Positions 7,449 through 14,838 of a DNA stretch of 64,000 bases are shown one piece after another. The position numbers and the translations under genes are program-made. The notes beneath the pieces were generated by a model. It saw only the letters and a list, made by a program, of their open reading frames with translations. It was not told where the DNA came from and ran no database searches. Source of the DNA: Microbacterium paraoxydans (GTDB lineage: Bacteria > Actinomycetota > Actinomycetes > Actinomycetales > Microbacteriaceae); assembly GCF_019056515.1 (NCBI RefSeq), contig NZ_CP064873.1, positions 310,001-374,000 on the forward strand, given 5' to 3'. Numbering within the stretch: position 1 is the first letter of the stretch; every line of letters begins with the position of its first letter.

Positions 7449-8137
7449 ACCGGCTCGCGCGCGGCCTCGGCCGGGGCGCGGTCCTCGGGAGGAGGCTCGG
7501 CAGGAGCGCGGTCCCACGGGTCCGGCAGGCGGCTGATGAGCACGAGCGCGGTCGCCACGGCGGCGAACACGGCCAGCGCGATCGCGCAGGAGACGGTGAA
7601 CTCGACGGGACCGCTCACCTGCCGCGGGTCGAGGAAGTAGTACGGGTACCAGCCGATCAACGGTCCGCGGATGAGCGTCGCGACGCCCCACAGCACCGGG
7701 TAGGCGAGGGTCACCGGGATCACGCGCCACGGCACCGCCCGATGCCCCGGGGCCAGGGCCCAGGCCGCGACGGTCACCGCGGGCAGCCAGAAGTGCAGCA
7801 CCTGATCCGACCACGGCACGTCGATGCGGATCCCCCGGACTCCGGCCTGCCAGACGAGGATCGCGAACACGAGTCCCGCCGTGATCGTCCAGGTGAGCAC
7901 GAGGGCGAGCGCCACCGTGAGCCACCGCGGGTCGCGGGCTCTCCTCAGCGCGAGGACTCCGGCGACGGTGAGGAGGACGACGAAGGCGATGTTCGACTGG
8001 TTCGTCAGGTACGCGAAGAAGTTCTGGCTCGCGATGGTGTTCGACGCGAGTCCCCACGCGAGGCGGTGGATCAGCGCGACGAGGCAGACGGCGGCGGCGG
8101 TGAGCCGGAGCAGGCCGAAGACGGTGCGCCTGCTCAC
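7439..8137 (-). CDS. Pr6Pr-like membrane protein
   Basis: 232 aa from a GTG at 8137 with a GAGG site; another GTG at 8212 would add 25 charged residues. Six membrane helices are visible. The pattern LTNQSNIAF after helix 1, VLHFWLPA in the middle, and YPYYFLDP before the last helix is typical of the Pr6Pr family (related to FAR-17a/AIG1 proteins). The function is unknown. The C-terminus is a soluble Pro/Ala/Glu-rich tail. The 3' end overlaps the convergent oxidase gene by 10 bp. Confidence 0.75.
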   Translation of the reverse strand: MSRRTVFGLLRLTAAAVCLVALIHRLAWGLASNTIASQNFFAYLTNQSNIAFVVLLTVAGVLALRRARDPRWLTVALALVLTWTITAGLVFAILVWQAGVRGIRIDVPWSDQVLHFWLPAVTVAAWALAPGHRAVPWRVIPVTLAYPVLWGVATLIRGPLIGWYPYYFLDPRQVSGPVEFTVSCAIALAVFAAVATALVLISRLPDPWDRAPAEPPPEDRAPAEAAREPVQA

Positions 8138-8276
8138 CGTCGCCTCGTCCTTTCCGCCATCCGCCGAGTCTACGGAGCCGACCCGGGGTGACGCCGCATC
8201 AGGCCGCCGCACGGGTTCAGGCGTGGCTGGGGGTGGGGGCCTGTTCTCGCGCGAAGGCCTGCTCTCGCGGGGTGGG

Positions 8277-8663
8277 TCAGCGGCGCGGAGCGCGCGTCGA
8301 CCACAGGGCCAGCGCGATGAGCGCCGGCTGGAAGAACAGACGCACGAAGCGCTTCATGTCGGTGTCGAGGCCGAAGCCGTCGCGATGATGCATCCACTGC
8401 GCCACGTTGCCCGGGAAGACCGCGGCGAAGAAGAGCGCGGCGACGGTGCCGACCGTGCGACGGCGGCGTCGGGCGAAGAGGAGAGCGGAGCCGAGCGCGA
8501 CCTCGGCGACGCCGGACGCGAGCACCGTGGTGTCGGGATCGAGCGGCAGCGATTCCGGCACCTGAGCCTGGAATTCCTCGCGGGCGAACGTGAGGTGGGA
8601 GACGCCGGCGAACACGAGCGAGGCGCCGAGGAAGATCCGGCCGATGGTGCGGGGAGTCGACAT
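8277..8663 (-). CDS. DoxX-like small membrane protein
   Basis: 128 aa with four predicted helices. The opening RIFLGASLVFAGVSHLTFAREEFQ and the central SGVAEVALGSALLFARRRR match the DoxX/DoxD-like family. The motif NVAQWMHHRDGFG also occurs in this family. Members are associated with redox or thiosulfate-related functions, but no specific role can be assigned. TACACT 6 nt before the ATG suggests a leaderless transcript. The gene follows the RNase H gene after 28 bp on the same strand. Confidence 0.75.
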   Translation of the reverse strand: MSTPRTIGRIFLGASLVFAGVSHLTFAREEFQAQVPESLPLDPDTTVLASGVAEVALGSALLFARRRRRTVGTVAALFFAAVFPGNVAQWMHHRDGFGLDTDMKRFVRLFFQPALIALALWSTRAPRR

Positions 8664-8691
8664 GGTGCGAGTGTACGCCTCGCCGTCGCCG

Positions 8692-9450
8692 TCAGATCAG
8701 GCGGCGGAGCGCTTCTTCGAGGGTGATGCCCTGCGCTTCGGCGCGGTCCCGGAGACGCGCGTGCTCGTCGGGCGACAGCGGCAGCTGGATCACGATGGGG
8801 TCGTCCTGCGCGAGGTCGAGTCCGTCGAGGAGGTCCGAGGTCTCGGCCCACAGCGGCACGGCGAACTCCGCCTCCGCGACGGGGGTCGAGGTGCGGGAGG
8901 AGGCTGTCGTCGAGGCGGATGCCGGGGCTTCGGCGGCGGCAGCGGCGACCGGGGCGGAGGCGGCGACGGCGGCTCCGGCATCGGTCGCGCGGGTGAACCC
9001 GGGGCCTCGACGCGGCTCCTGCTTCTGCTGATAGGCCTTGGCGGCGGCGTTCGCGCGCTCGTCGGCGGCTTCGTTCAGCGGGTGTCCGGCGTGGCCTTTG
9101 ACCCAGGAGAACTCGACGTCCCGACCGCGCATGGCTTCGTCGATCCCCTCGAGGAGGTCGCGGTTCAGCACGGGCCCGCCGTCGGACTTCCGCCACCCGC
9201 GGCGCTTCCAGCCGGGCATCCACTTCGTCACGGAGTCGATCACGTAGCGGCTGTCGCACTCGATCAGGAGCTTCTCGTCGGTGCCGGCCGTCGCCCGGAG
9301 CAGCTCGAGGACGGCGCGGAGCTCGCCCTGGTTGTTCGTGCCGTGCGGGGAGCCGCCGGCCGCCCAGTTCGCGTCGTCGATGTACCAGGCCCAGCCGTTC
9401 GGGCCGGGGTTGCCCAGGGCGGAGCCGTCTGCGGCGGCGGTGATGGTCAT
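8692..9450 (-). CDS. rnhA: Ribonuclease HI with C-terminal extension
   Basis: 252 aa. Residues 1-145 are a complete RNase HI domain that cleaves RNA in RNA-DNA hybrids: Asp8 (ADGSALGNPGP), Glu43 (NNQGELRAV), Asp66 (CDSRYVIDS) and Asp130 (NEAADERAN) form the metal-binding site, with the VKGHAGH loop before the last Asp. Residues 145-200 are an Ala/Ser/Pro-rich linker. The last 50 or so residues end in LPLSPDEHARLRDRAEAQGI and a short helix, reminiscent of a ribbon-helix-helix-type binding element. Typical RNase HI is about 150-160 aa, so the extension is notable. Confidence 0.9.
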   Translation of the reverse strand: MTITAAADGSALGNPGPNGWAWYIDDANWAAGGSPHGTNNQGELRAVLELLRATAGTDEKLLIECDSRYVIDSVTKWMPGWKRRGWRKSDGGPVLNRDLLEGIDEAMRGRDVEFSWVKGHAGHPLNEAADERANAAAKAYQQKQEPRRGPGFTRATDAGAAVAASAPVAAAAAEAPASASTTASSRTSTPVAEAEFAVPLWAETSDLLDGLDLAQDDPIVIQLPLSPDEHARLRDRAEAQGITLEEALRRLI

Positions 9451-9481
9451 CCGTCCACCGTATCGCTGGCCGCGGACGCAC

Positions 9482-9534
9482 TTTCGCGCCGCGGTCGCAC
9501 GGAGTGGTCCGGAAGCTGCGACGGGGGTGCGAAA
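9482..9534. repeat. 53-bp palindromic element, copy 1
   Basis: Arms TTTCGCGCCGCGGTCGCA (9482-9499) and TGCGACGGGGGTGCGAAA (9517-9534) pair at 15 of 18 positions. It shares exact length and arm sequence with the element at 9809-9861. It fills the gap between the RNase H gene start and the stop of the gene at 9550. Confidence 0.6.
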
Positions 9535-9549
9535 CAGCGACGCGCGGTG

Positions 9550-9771
9550 TCAGTCCTCGGGGTCGGCGTTCTCGGTGCTCGCGGCCTCGGGGGCGGGCGG
9601 GGCGACGGGGAACACGATGGAGCTCACCGAGGACGGGGTGTCGAGGCCGAGGGTCAGCGGGTCGAGCGCCGGCGCGGCGTCGAGCGTGTCTGCGGCCGAG
9701 GTCTCGAGAGGTTCCGAGGGGAGTCCCCACTGCTTCTCTTCTTCCTCCGGTCGCTGCTGGAAGAGTCCCAT
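9550..9771 (-). CDS. Small acidic hypothetical protein
   Basis: 73 aa from the ATG at 9771, with GGAG 4 nt upstream. The sequence begins MGLFQQRPEEEEKQWGLPSE and continues with acidic and Pro/Ala-rich low-complexity sequence; it is probably unstructured. There is no signal peptide and no recognisable domain. It is flanked on both sides by 53-bp palindromes. I do not recognise a function; the codon use and ribosome site support it being real. Confidence 0.55.
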   Translation of the reverse strand: MGLFQQRPEEEEKQWGLPSEPLETSAADTLDAAPALDPLTLGLDTPSSVSSIVFPVAPPAPEAASTENADPED

Positions 9772-9808
9772 GTCTCCATTGTCACCCCCGGGCGGCGCGG
9801 GGTCGCGG

Positions 9809-9861
9809 TTTCCCACCGAGGTCGCAGGGATCGGGCGGCATCCTGCGACGGGAGTGCGAAT
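9809..9861. repeat. 53-bp palindromic element, copy 2
   Basis: It starts TTTCCCACCG and ends GGGAGTGCGAAT, with an inner stem GTCGCAGG/CCTGCGAC. Its length of 53 bp and its arms (GGTCGCA and TGCGACGGG) match the element at 9482-9534. It lies upstream of the gene at 9771 and downstream of the emfourin gene. Confidence 0.55.
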
Positions 9862-9874
9862 CTGCGACCGCGGG

Positions 9875-10186
9875 TCACTCCGAGCGCGCGGCCTCCCGCA
9901 CGGCGTCGACGAGGGTGCGCCACGGACCGTCCACGGCGGAGTCGGGCAGCTCCCGCTCCCGACGCTCGGACGGGGTGCGGGCGCGGATGCTCCAGACGAA
10001 CCGGTCGGCCCCGGGCTCCGTGTCGACGTCGTCGTCCCAGGGGCAGCTGTCGATGAGGCCGATCCATTCCTCGGCGTCCGGCGGCTCGGCCTCCACCCGC
10101 CACTGGCGACGGATGCCGGCGAGACCTCCCGAGCGCACGACGGCGATGACGACAGGGGCGTCAGGCGGCGTCGGGTCCTCGGTCAT
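9875..10186 (-). CDS. Emfourin-type protease inhibitor
   Basis: 103 aa. The second of two nearby ATGs (10186) is chosen because GGGAG lies 9 nt before it and only 3 nt before the first (10192). The core VVIAVVRSGGLAGIRRQWRVE and the later SCPWDDD match emfourin, the inhibitor of protealysin-like M4 proteases. The gene overlaps the 3' end of the upstream M4 peptidase by 26 bp. A protease-inhibitor pair in one operon is the known arrangement, which supports the call. The protein is cytoplasmic. Confidence 0.8.
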   Translation of the reverse strand: MTEDPTPPDAPVVIAVVRSGGLAGIRRQWRVEAEPPDAEEWIGLIDSCPWDDDVDTEPGADRFVWSIRARTPSERRERELPDSAVDGPWRTLVDAVREAARSE

Positions 10187-11231
10187 CCTCATAGACTCCC
10201 ACGGTCGTCCACGCGCGTCGAGCGGCGGCGACCGCCTCCTCATCGACGGAGGCTGCGGCGGCGACCGTGGCATCGGCGAACTCGGTGAAGGTCGCGGTGC
10301 TCGCCAGTCCGCCGGTGAGTGCCCGGTACCAGACCGTGCCGGCGCGCTCCCAGGCGTTGCCGCCGAGGTCGAGGGCGAAGAGGGCGAAGGCGCGGTTCGG
10401 GATGCCGGAGTTGATGTGCACGCCCCCGTTGTCCTCGGTGGTGCGCACGAATCCGCTCATGTGGTCCGGCTGCGGGTCTTTCCCGAGTTCATCGTCGTCG
10501 TAGGCCGTGCCCGGCGCGATCATGGAGCGCAGGGCTGAGCCCTCCACCGCATCCGTGAAGATCTCCGCCCCGATGAGCCAGCTCGCCTGGTCGGCGGACT
10601 GCCCCAGGGCGTACTGCTCGGTGAGGGCGCCGAACACGTCGGCCACGGACTCGTTCAGTGCGCCCGGCTGGCCCTGATACTCCAGGTTCGCCGTGTGCTG
10701 CACGACACCGTGGGCGAGCTCATGCCCGATCACGGTGAGCGAGCCGGTGAAGTGCTGGAACACCTCGCCGTCGCCGTCGCCGAACACCATGCGCTCGCCG
10801 TCCCAGAACGCGTTGTCGTAGTCGACGCCGTAGTGGACGGTCGCGTCGAGAGGAGCGCCGGCGTCGTCGAGCGAGTTGCGGCCGAACGCGGAGAGCAGCA
10901 TCTCGAATGTCGCGCCCAGGCCGTCGAACGCCTCGTTGACGGCGGTGTCGGCGACGGGCTCATCGTCTTCCGTGCGGACCACGGCCCCCGGGAGCTGCTG
11001 GGTGTTGCCGGCGTCGCTGATCGTGCGGTTCGGCGCATCCGAGAGCTGCGCGACGAGGTCGCCGTTCTCGTCGATGGAGAGGTCGATGCGGGCGCGGAAC
11101 GGCGGGCGCCCCGCGGTGAGCGTCTGCCGGGCGGCGGCGGCGGCCTTCGGGAACCGACCCGACTCCGCCAGTCGGGCGAGCAGGTAGGAGGGGACGACGC
11201 CGGGGTGCGGGAAGGATTCTGCGCTGCTCAT
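10161..11231 (-). CDS. M4 family metallopeptidase (protealysin-like)
   Basis: 356 aa, thermolysin family. The zinc motif HELAH is at 170-174, with the third ligand Glu194 in GALNESVADVFG and the catalytic-site His272 in GGVHINSG. A short N-terminal propeptide precedes the catalytic domain and includes PSYLLARLAESG, as in protealysin. No signal peptide is present, so it probably stays in the cytoplasm or leaves by another route. The 3' end overlaps its inhibitor gene. TAGGGT 6 nt before the ATG suggests a leaderless transcript. Confidence 0.88.
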   Translation of the reverse strand: MSSAESFPHPGVVPSYLLARLAESGRFPKAAAAARQTLTAGRPPFRARIDLSIDENGDLVAQLSDAPNRTISDAGNTQQLPGAVVRTEDDEPVADTAVNEAFDGLGATFEMLLSAFGRNSLDDAGAPLDATVHYGVDYDNAFWDGERMVFGDGDGEVFQHFTGSLTVIGHELAHGVVQHTANLEYQGQPGALNESVADVFGALTEQYALGQSADQASWLIGAEIFTDAVEGSALRSMIAPGTAYDDDELGKDPQPDHMSGFVRTTEDNGGVHINSGIPNRAFALFALDLGGNAWERAGTVWYRALTGGLASTATFTEFADATVAAAASVDEEAVAAARRAWTTVGVYEDDRGPDAA

Positions 11232-11394
11232 GCGTCGACCCTACGCCGGGGTGCGGACACGGCAGGAGACCCGCCGCCGTTCTGCGACGAGGGTGGGAGC
11301 GATGTCGGTGGTGGCCGAGCGCGTACTAGTCGGCGGATTCGCCGCGGGAGGCGCCCGGCACCCAACCCAGCAGGAGACCCCCAGGACGGTCGCG

Positions 11395-11400
11395 TAAAAT
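11395..11400 (+). promoter_or_regulatory. -10 element TAAAAT of a leaderless promoter
   Basis: TAAAAT ends 7 nt before the ATG at 11408, with no ribosome site between, so transcription likely starts at the ATG. The rest of the 176-bp gap upstream (11232-11394) shows nothing recognisable. Confidence 0.6.
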
Positions 11401-11407
11401 CGGCCTA

Positions 11408-12925
11408 ATGACCGACGCGCCCGACGCCACCCCCGACCTGGGCCCCGGCATCGACCCCGACGACCTCGCCACGACGCTGCGCGTCCTCGCCGAGCTGCAC
11501 ACCATCGACAACGAGCACCCCGACTTCGTGGCCGTGCGCCACGCGACCGCGGCCATGTTCAAGGCGGTCAAGCGCGTGCGGCGCAAGGAGATCCGGGATG
11601 CGATCGCCGAGGCGGACAAGGCCGTCGTCGCCCGCACCGCCACCGGCGCCCCCGACCGCATCGACGACGAGACGCGCGGGCACGACCTCGCGTCCCGTGT
11701 GATCGACGCCCCCATCGCCGGCGAGCTCCTCAAGCCGCGCAACTGCTACATCTGCAAGCAGCCGTACACGCTCGTCGACGCGTTCTACCACCAGCTCTGC
11801 CCGGACTGCGCCCGCTTCAGCCACGGCAAGCGCACCGCCCGCACCGACCTCACCGGAAAGCGCGCGCTGCTCACCGGCGGCCGCGCGAAGATCGGCATGC
11901 ACATCGCGCTGCGCCTCCTCCGCGACGGTGCGCACACCACGATCACCACCCGGTTCCCGCGTGACGCCGTGCGGCGGTTCTCGGCTCTCCCGGACGCGGG
12001 CGACTGGCTGCACCGGCTGCGCGTGGTCGGCATCGACCTCCGCGACCCCGCCCAGGTGATCGGGCTCGCCGACTCGGTCGCCGCGCAGGGCCCGCTCGAC
12101 ATCCTCATCAACAACGCCGCCCAGACGGTCCGCCGCTCACCGGGGGCGTACTCACTGCTCGCCGACGCGGAGCTCCAGCCGCTGCCGGACGGCCCGCTGC
12201 CGGAGATGGAGACCTTCGGGCACACCGTCGACCCGCACCCGCAGGCGCTGCAGGCCTCGGTCGACGCGCATCCGCTGCTGTCGGTCGCGGCGCTCGGCGG
12301 CACGGTCGCGGAGCAGGGGGGACAGGCGCTCACGGCCGAAGACCTCGCGCGGCTCGCGATGGCCCCCGGCTCCTCCTCGCTCGAGAAGCACGCGGACGGC
12401 ACGGCGATCGATGCGGGCGGCCTCGTGCCGGACGTGAACCGCGTCAACACCTGGGTGCAGTCCGTGGATCAGGTCGATCCGCTGGAGATGCTCGAGGTGC
12501 AGCTCGCCAACACGACCGCTCCGTTCCTGCTCATCAGCCGGCTGCGGGCGTCGATGGCCGCGTCGTCGTCGCGCCGGAAGTACGTCGTGAACGTCTCCGC
12601 CATGGAGGGACAGTTCTCTCGCCGTTACAAGGGCCCGGGCCACCCGCACACCAACATGGCGAAGGCCGCGCTGAACATGCTGACCCGCACGAGCGCGGGG
12701 GAGATGTTGGAGAAGGACGGCATCCTCATGACCGCCGTCGACACCGGCTGGATCACCGACGAGCGCCCGCACTACACGAAGGTGCGCCTCGCGGAGGAGG
12801 GCTTCCACGCCCCGCTCGACCTGGTCGACGGCGCCGCCCGGGTGTACGACCCCATCGTGCGCGGCGAGGCCGGCGAGGACATCCACGGCGTCTTCCTCAA
12901 GGACTACGAGCCCAGCCCCTGGTGA
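11408..12925 (+). CDS. SDR-like oxidoreductase with Cys4 site and no catalytic Tyr
   Basis: 505 aa, twice the usual SDR length. Residues 1-110 are helical (RHATAAMFKAVKRVRRKE). A Cys4 site follows: CYIC (113-116) and CPDC (131-134), probably binding zinc. The Rossmann part starts with RALLTGGRAKIG (152-163) and has NNAAQ (235-239). About 115 extra residues are inserted after this point. Ser397 (NVSAME) and Lys419 are in place, but the catalytic Tyr position is Thr415 (HTNMAK). It may therefore bind NAD(P) without standard SDR catalysis. The substrate and role are unknown. Confidence 0.75.
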   Translation: MTDAPDATPDLGPGIDPDDLATTLRVLAELHTIDNEHPDFVAVRHATAAMFKAVKRVRRKEIRDAIAEADKAVVARTATGAPDRIDDETRGHDLASRVIDAPIAGELLKPRNCYICKQPYTLVDAFYHQLCPDCARFSHGKRTARTDLTGKRALLTGGRAKIGMHIALRLLRDGAHTTITTRFPRDAVRRFSALPDAGDWLHRLRVVGIDLRDPAQVIGLADSVAAQGPLDILINNAAQTVRRSPGAYSLLADAELQPLPDGPLPEMETFGHTVDPHPQALQASVDAHPLLSVAALGGTVAEQGGQALTAEDLARLAMAPGSSSLEKHADGTAIDAGGLVPDVNRVNTWVQSVDQVDPLEMLEVQLANTTAPFLLISRLRASMAASSSRRKYVVNVSAMEGQFSRRYKGPGHPHTNMAKAALNMLTRTSAGEMLEKDGILMTAVDTGWITDERPHYTKVRLAEEGFHAPLDLVDGAARVYDPIVRGEAGEDIHGVFLKDYEPSPW

Positions 12926-12931
12926 CGGCCG

Positions 12932-12990
12932 TTCGAATCGCCTGAATGGTTCCATCCGGAGCCGAAACAGGGCCAAACGGGCGATTCGAA
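12932..12990. repeat. 59-bp palindromic element, copy A
   Basis: Ends TTCGAATCGC and GCGATTCGAA enclose a 39-bp core that pairs weakly in this copy. Flanking GACGG and CCGTC extend the symmetry. It fills the space between the convergent genes ending at 12925 and 12996, so it may act as a two-way terminator. Confidence 0.7.
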
Positions 12991-12995
12991 AACCG

Positions 12996-14087
12996 TCAGC
13001 CGGGGTAGGGGTGCGGGAACCAGACCGTCACGATGAGGCCTCCGCCGGTGCGGGGCGTCAGCACGAGGGTGCCGCCGTGGGTCTGCGTGATGCGCTGCAC
13101 GATCGCGAGGCCGAGGCCCACCCCGGCGTGCTCCGGCCCGCGCGTGCGCTCGGTGCCGCGCTGGAAGGGCTCGACGAGCGTCGCGACCTGGGAGGCGTGC
13201 AGCTCCGCACCGGTGTTCTCCACGACGAGGGCCACCGCATGCGGCAGGGAATGCGTGCGCACCGCGACGGAACCCCCGCCGTCGCTGCGGTTGTGGACGA
13301 TCGCGTTGGCGACGAGGTTCATGACGAGCTGCGGCAGCAGGGCGGAGGAGCCGAGCACGGTCGCCGGCACGCCGGACACCTCCACCTCGACCCCGCGGCG
13401 GTCGGCGAGCGGCAGGAGGGCCTCGACGGATTCCTCTGCCAGGAGCGACAGGTCGACGAGCGTCCGCGGGAAGGTGCGCTGATCCGCTCTGCTCAGCAGC
13501 AGCAGCGCCTCGGTGAGGTCGATCGCGCGCGTGTTCACCTCGTGGAGCCGGTCGATCAGGGCGTCGACGTCGCGGTCGGGATCGGTGCGGGCCACGTCGA
13601 GGAGGGTCTGCGAGATGGCCAAGGGGGTCCGCAGCTCGTGCGAGGCGTTCGCGGCGAAGCGCTGCTGCTCGGCGACGTGCGCCTCGAGCTGCTCGAGCAT
13701 CGTGTCGAAGACGTCGGCGAGGTCGCGGAACTCGTCGCTCGGGCCCTCCATGCGGATCCGGTGCGACAGGGAGCCCTGCGCCGCGAGCCGTGCGGCGTCG
13801 CCGATGCGGTCGAGAGGCGCCAGCATCCGTCCGGCGAGCAGCCAGCCGCCGCCGAGACCGATCGCGAGCAGGGCGACCATCACCATCGCGGCGACGGGTA
13901 CGAACGCCCGGATCAGATCCGAGCGGTTGGGGACGAAGAACTCGACGACGGGGATCTGCACATCCGGCACGTAGCGCAGGAGATAGAGCGCCACGGCCCC
14001 GAGCAGCAGGAGGCCGGAGACGACGACGATGCCCGCGTAGCTCAGGGTCAGCTTGAGGCGGACGCTGAGGCCGCGCCGCCTAGGCAT
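12996..14087 (-). CDS. vanS-like: Sensor histidine kinase (VanS-like)
   Basis: 363 aa. Two membrane helices (about 12-37 and 61-85) flank a short extracellular loop of about 23 residues, then a HAMP domain (GRMLAPLDRIGDAARLAAQG), the phospho-acceptor His150 in NASHELRTPLA, and the ATPase domain (NLVANAIVHN, then GVGLGLAIVQRI). The small sensor loop and its location next to VanY, racemase and ligase genes suggest that it senses cell-wall stress or glycopeptides. The 5' end overlaps the response regulator by 8 bp. Its signal is inferred from context only. Confidence 0.85.
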   Translation of the reverse strand: MPRRRGLSVRLKLTLSYAGIVVVSGLLLLGAVALYLLRYVPDVQIPVVEFFVPNRSDLIRAFVPVAAMVMVALLAIGLGGGWLLAGRMLAPLDRIGDAARLAAQGSLSHRIRMEGPSDEFRDLADVFDTMLEQLEAHVAEQQRFAANASHELRTPLAISQTLLDVARTDPDRDVDALIDRLHEVNTRAIDLTEALLLLSRADQRTFPRTLVDLSLLAEESVEALLPLADRRGVEVEVSGVPATVLGSSALLPQLVMNLVANAIVHNRSDGGGSVAVRTHSLPHAVALVVENTGAELHASQVATLVEPFQRGTERTRGPEHAGVGLGLAIVQRITQTHGGTLVLTPRTGGGLIVTVWFPHPYPG

Positions 14088-14751
14088 CCGCGTCGGCCCC
14101 GATGCGGTAGCCGACGCCGGGCACCGTGAGGATCAGCCACGGCTCGCCGAGGCGCTTGCGCAGCGAGGACACGGTGATGCGGACGGCGTTCGTGAACGGG
14201 TCGGCGTTCTCGTCCCACGCCCGCTCCAGCAGCTCCTCGGCGCTGACCACGCCGCCCTCGGCGTCGACGAGCACCTCCAGCACGGCGAACTGCTTGCGGG
14301 TGAGGGCGACGTAGCGGCCGTCGCGGTAGACCTCGCGGCGGAACGGGTCGAGGCGCAGCCCGGCGATCTCCAGCACCGGTGGCCGCGCGCGCTGTCGGCG
14401 GCGGTCGAGGGCGCGCAGCCGCAGCACCAGCTCCCGCAGCTCGAACGGCTTGGTGAGGTAGTCGTCGGCGCCGAGCTCGAACCCGGAGGCCTTGTCGTCG
14501 AGGCGGTCGGCGGCCGTGAGCATGAGGATGGGGATGCCGCTGCCCGAGGCGACGATCCATCGCGCGATGTCGTCACCGGACGGACCGGGCACGTCGCGGT
14601 CGAGGATCGCGATGTCGTACGCGTTGATGCTCAGCAGCTCGAGCGCGGTGTCGCCGTCGCCGGCGATGTCGGCCGCGATCGCCTCCAGTCGCAGCCCGTC
14701 GCGGACCGCCTCGGCGAGGTAGGGCTCGTCCTCGACGATCAGCACACGCAT
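14080..14751 (-). CDS. vanR-like: OmpR-family response regulator (VanR-like)
   Basis: 223 aa from the ATG at 14751 (MRVLIVEDEP); a longer open frame to 15561 runs through the divergent genes and is spurious. The receiver domain covers 1-120 with Asp7, phospho-acceptor Asp51 (ILDRDVPG) and the Thr/Lys switch in LTAADR and YLTKPF. The winged-helix DNA-binding domain covers about 130-220 (VALTRKQFAVLEVLV, then VRITVSSLRKRLG). It is cotranscribed with the kinase and divergent from the VanY-like operon, its likely target. Confidence 0.9.
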   Translation of the reverse strand: MRVLIVEDEPYLAEAVRDGLRLEAIAADIAGDGDTALELLSINAYDIAILDRDVPGPSGDDIARWIVASGSGIPILMLTAADRLDDKASGFELGADDYLTKPFELRELVLRLRALDRRRQRARPPVLEIAGLRLDPFRREVYRDGRYVALTRKQFAVLEVLVDAEGGVVSAEELLERAWDENADPFTNAVRITVSSLRKRLGEPWLILTVPGVGYRIGADADA

Positions 14752-14786
14752 GGCAGTGATCCTACGCAGTGCGGCATATCGCCGGT

Positions 14787-14804
14787 GTATGGAAAAGGCC
14801 ATAC
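14787..14804. promoter_or_regulatory. Inverted repeat GTATGG-N6-CCATAC between the VanR- and VanY-like genes
   Basis: A perfect 6-bp inverted repeat with a 6-bp spacer lies 35 bp upstream of the VanY-like start (14839) and 36 bp from the regulator start (14751). It is well placed to control both divergent transcripts. Confidence 0.45.
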
Positions 14805-14838
14805 GTCGTGGCAACCGCGGGCTCTCTTCACTGGAAGC

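Noticed and set aside
5856..8057. A 733-codon minus-strand open frame
   Set aside because: It is a shadow of the SRPBCC and amine oxidase genes: Arg/Gly/Pro/His-rich composition, no known motifs, and it crosses convincing genes and a terminator.
9550..9816. Longer version of the small acidic protein starting at 9816
   Set aside because: The added 15 residues are Gly/Pro-rich, overlap a 53-bp palindrome and lack a ribosome site; the ATG at 9771 has one.
12932..12942. TTCGAATC in the 59-bp elements resembles the T-loop of tRNA
   Set aside because: No acceptor, D or anticodon arms fit around it, and the match is explained by the palindromic end TTCGAATCGC.
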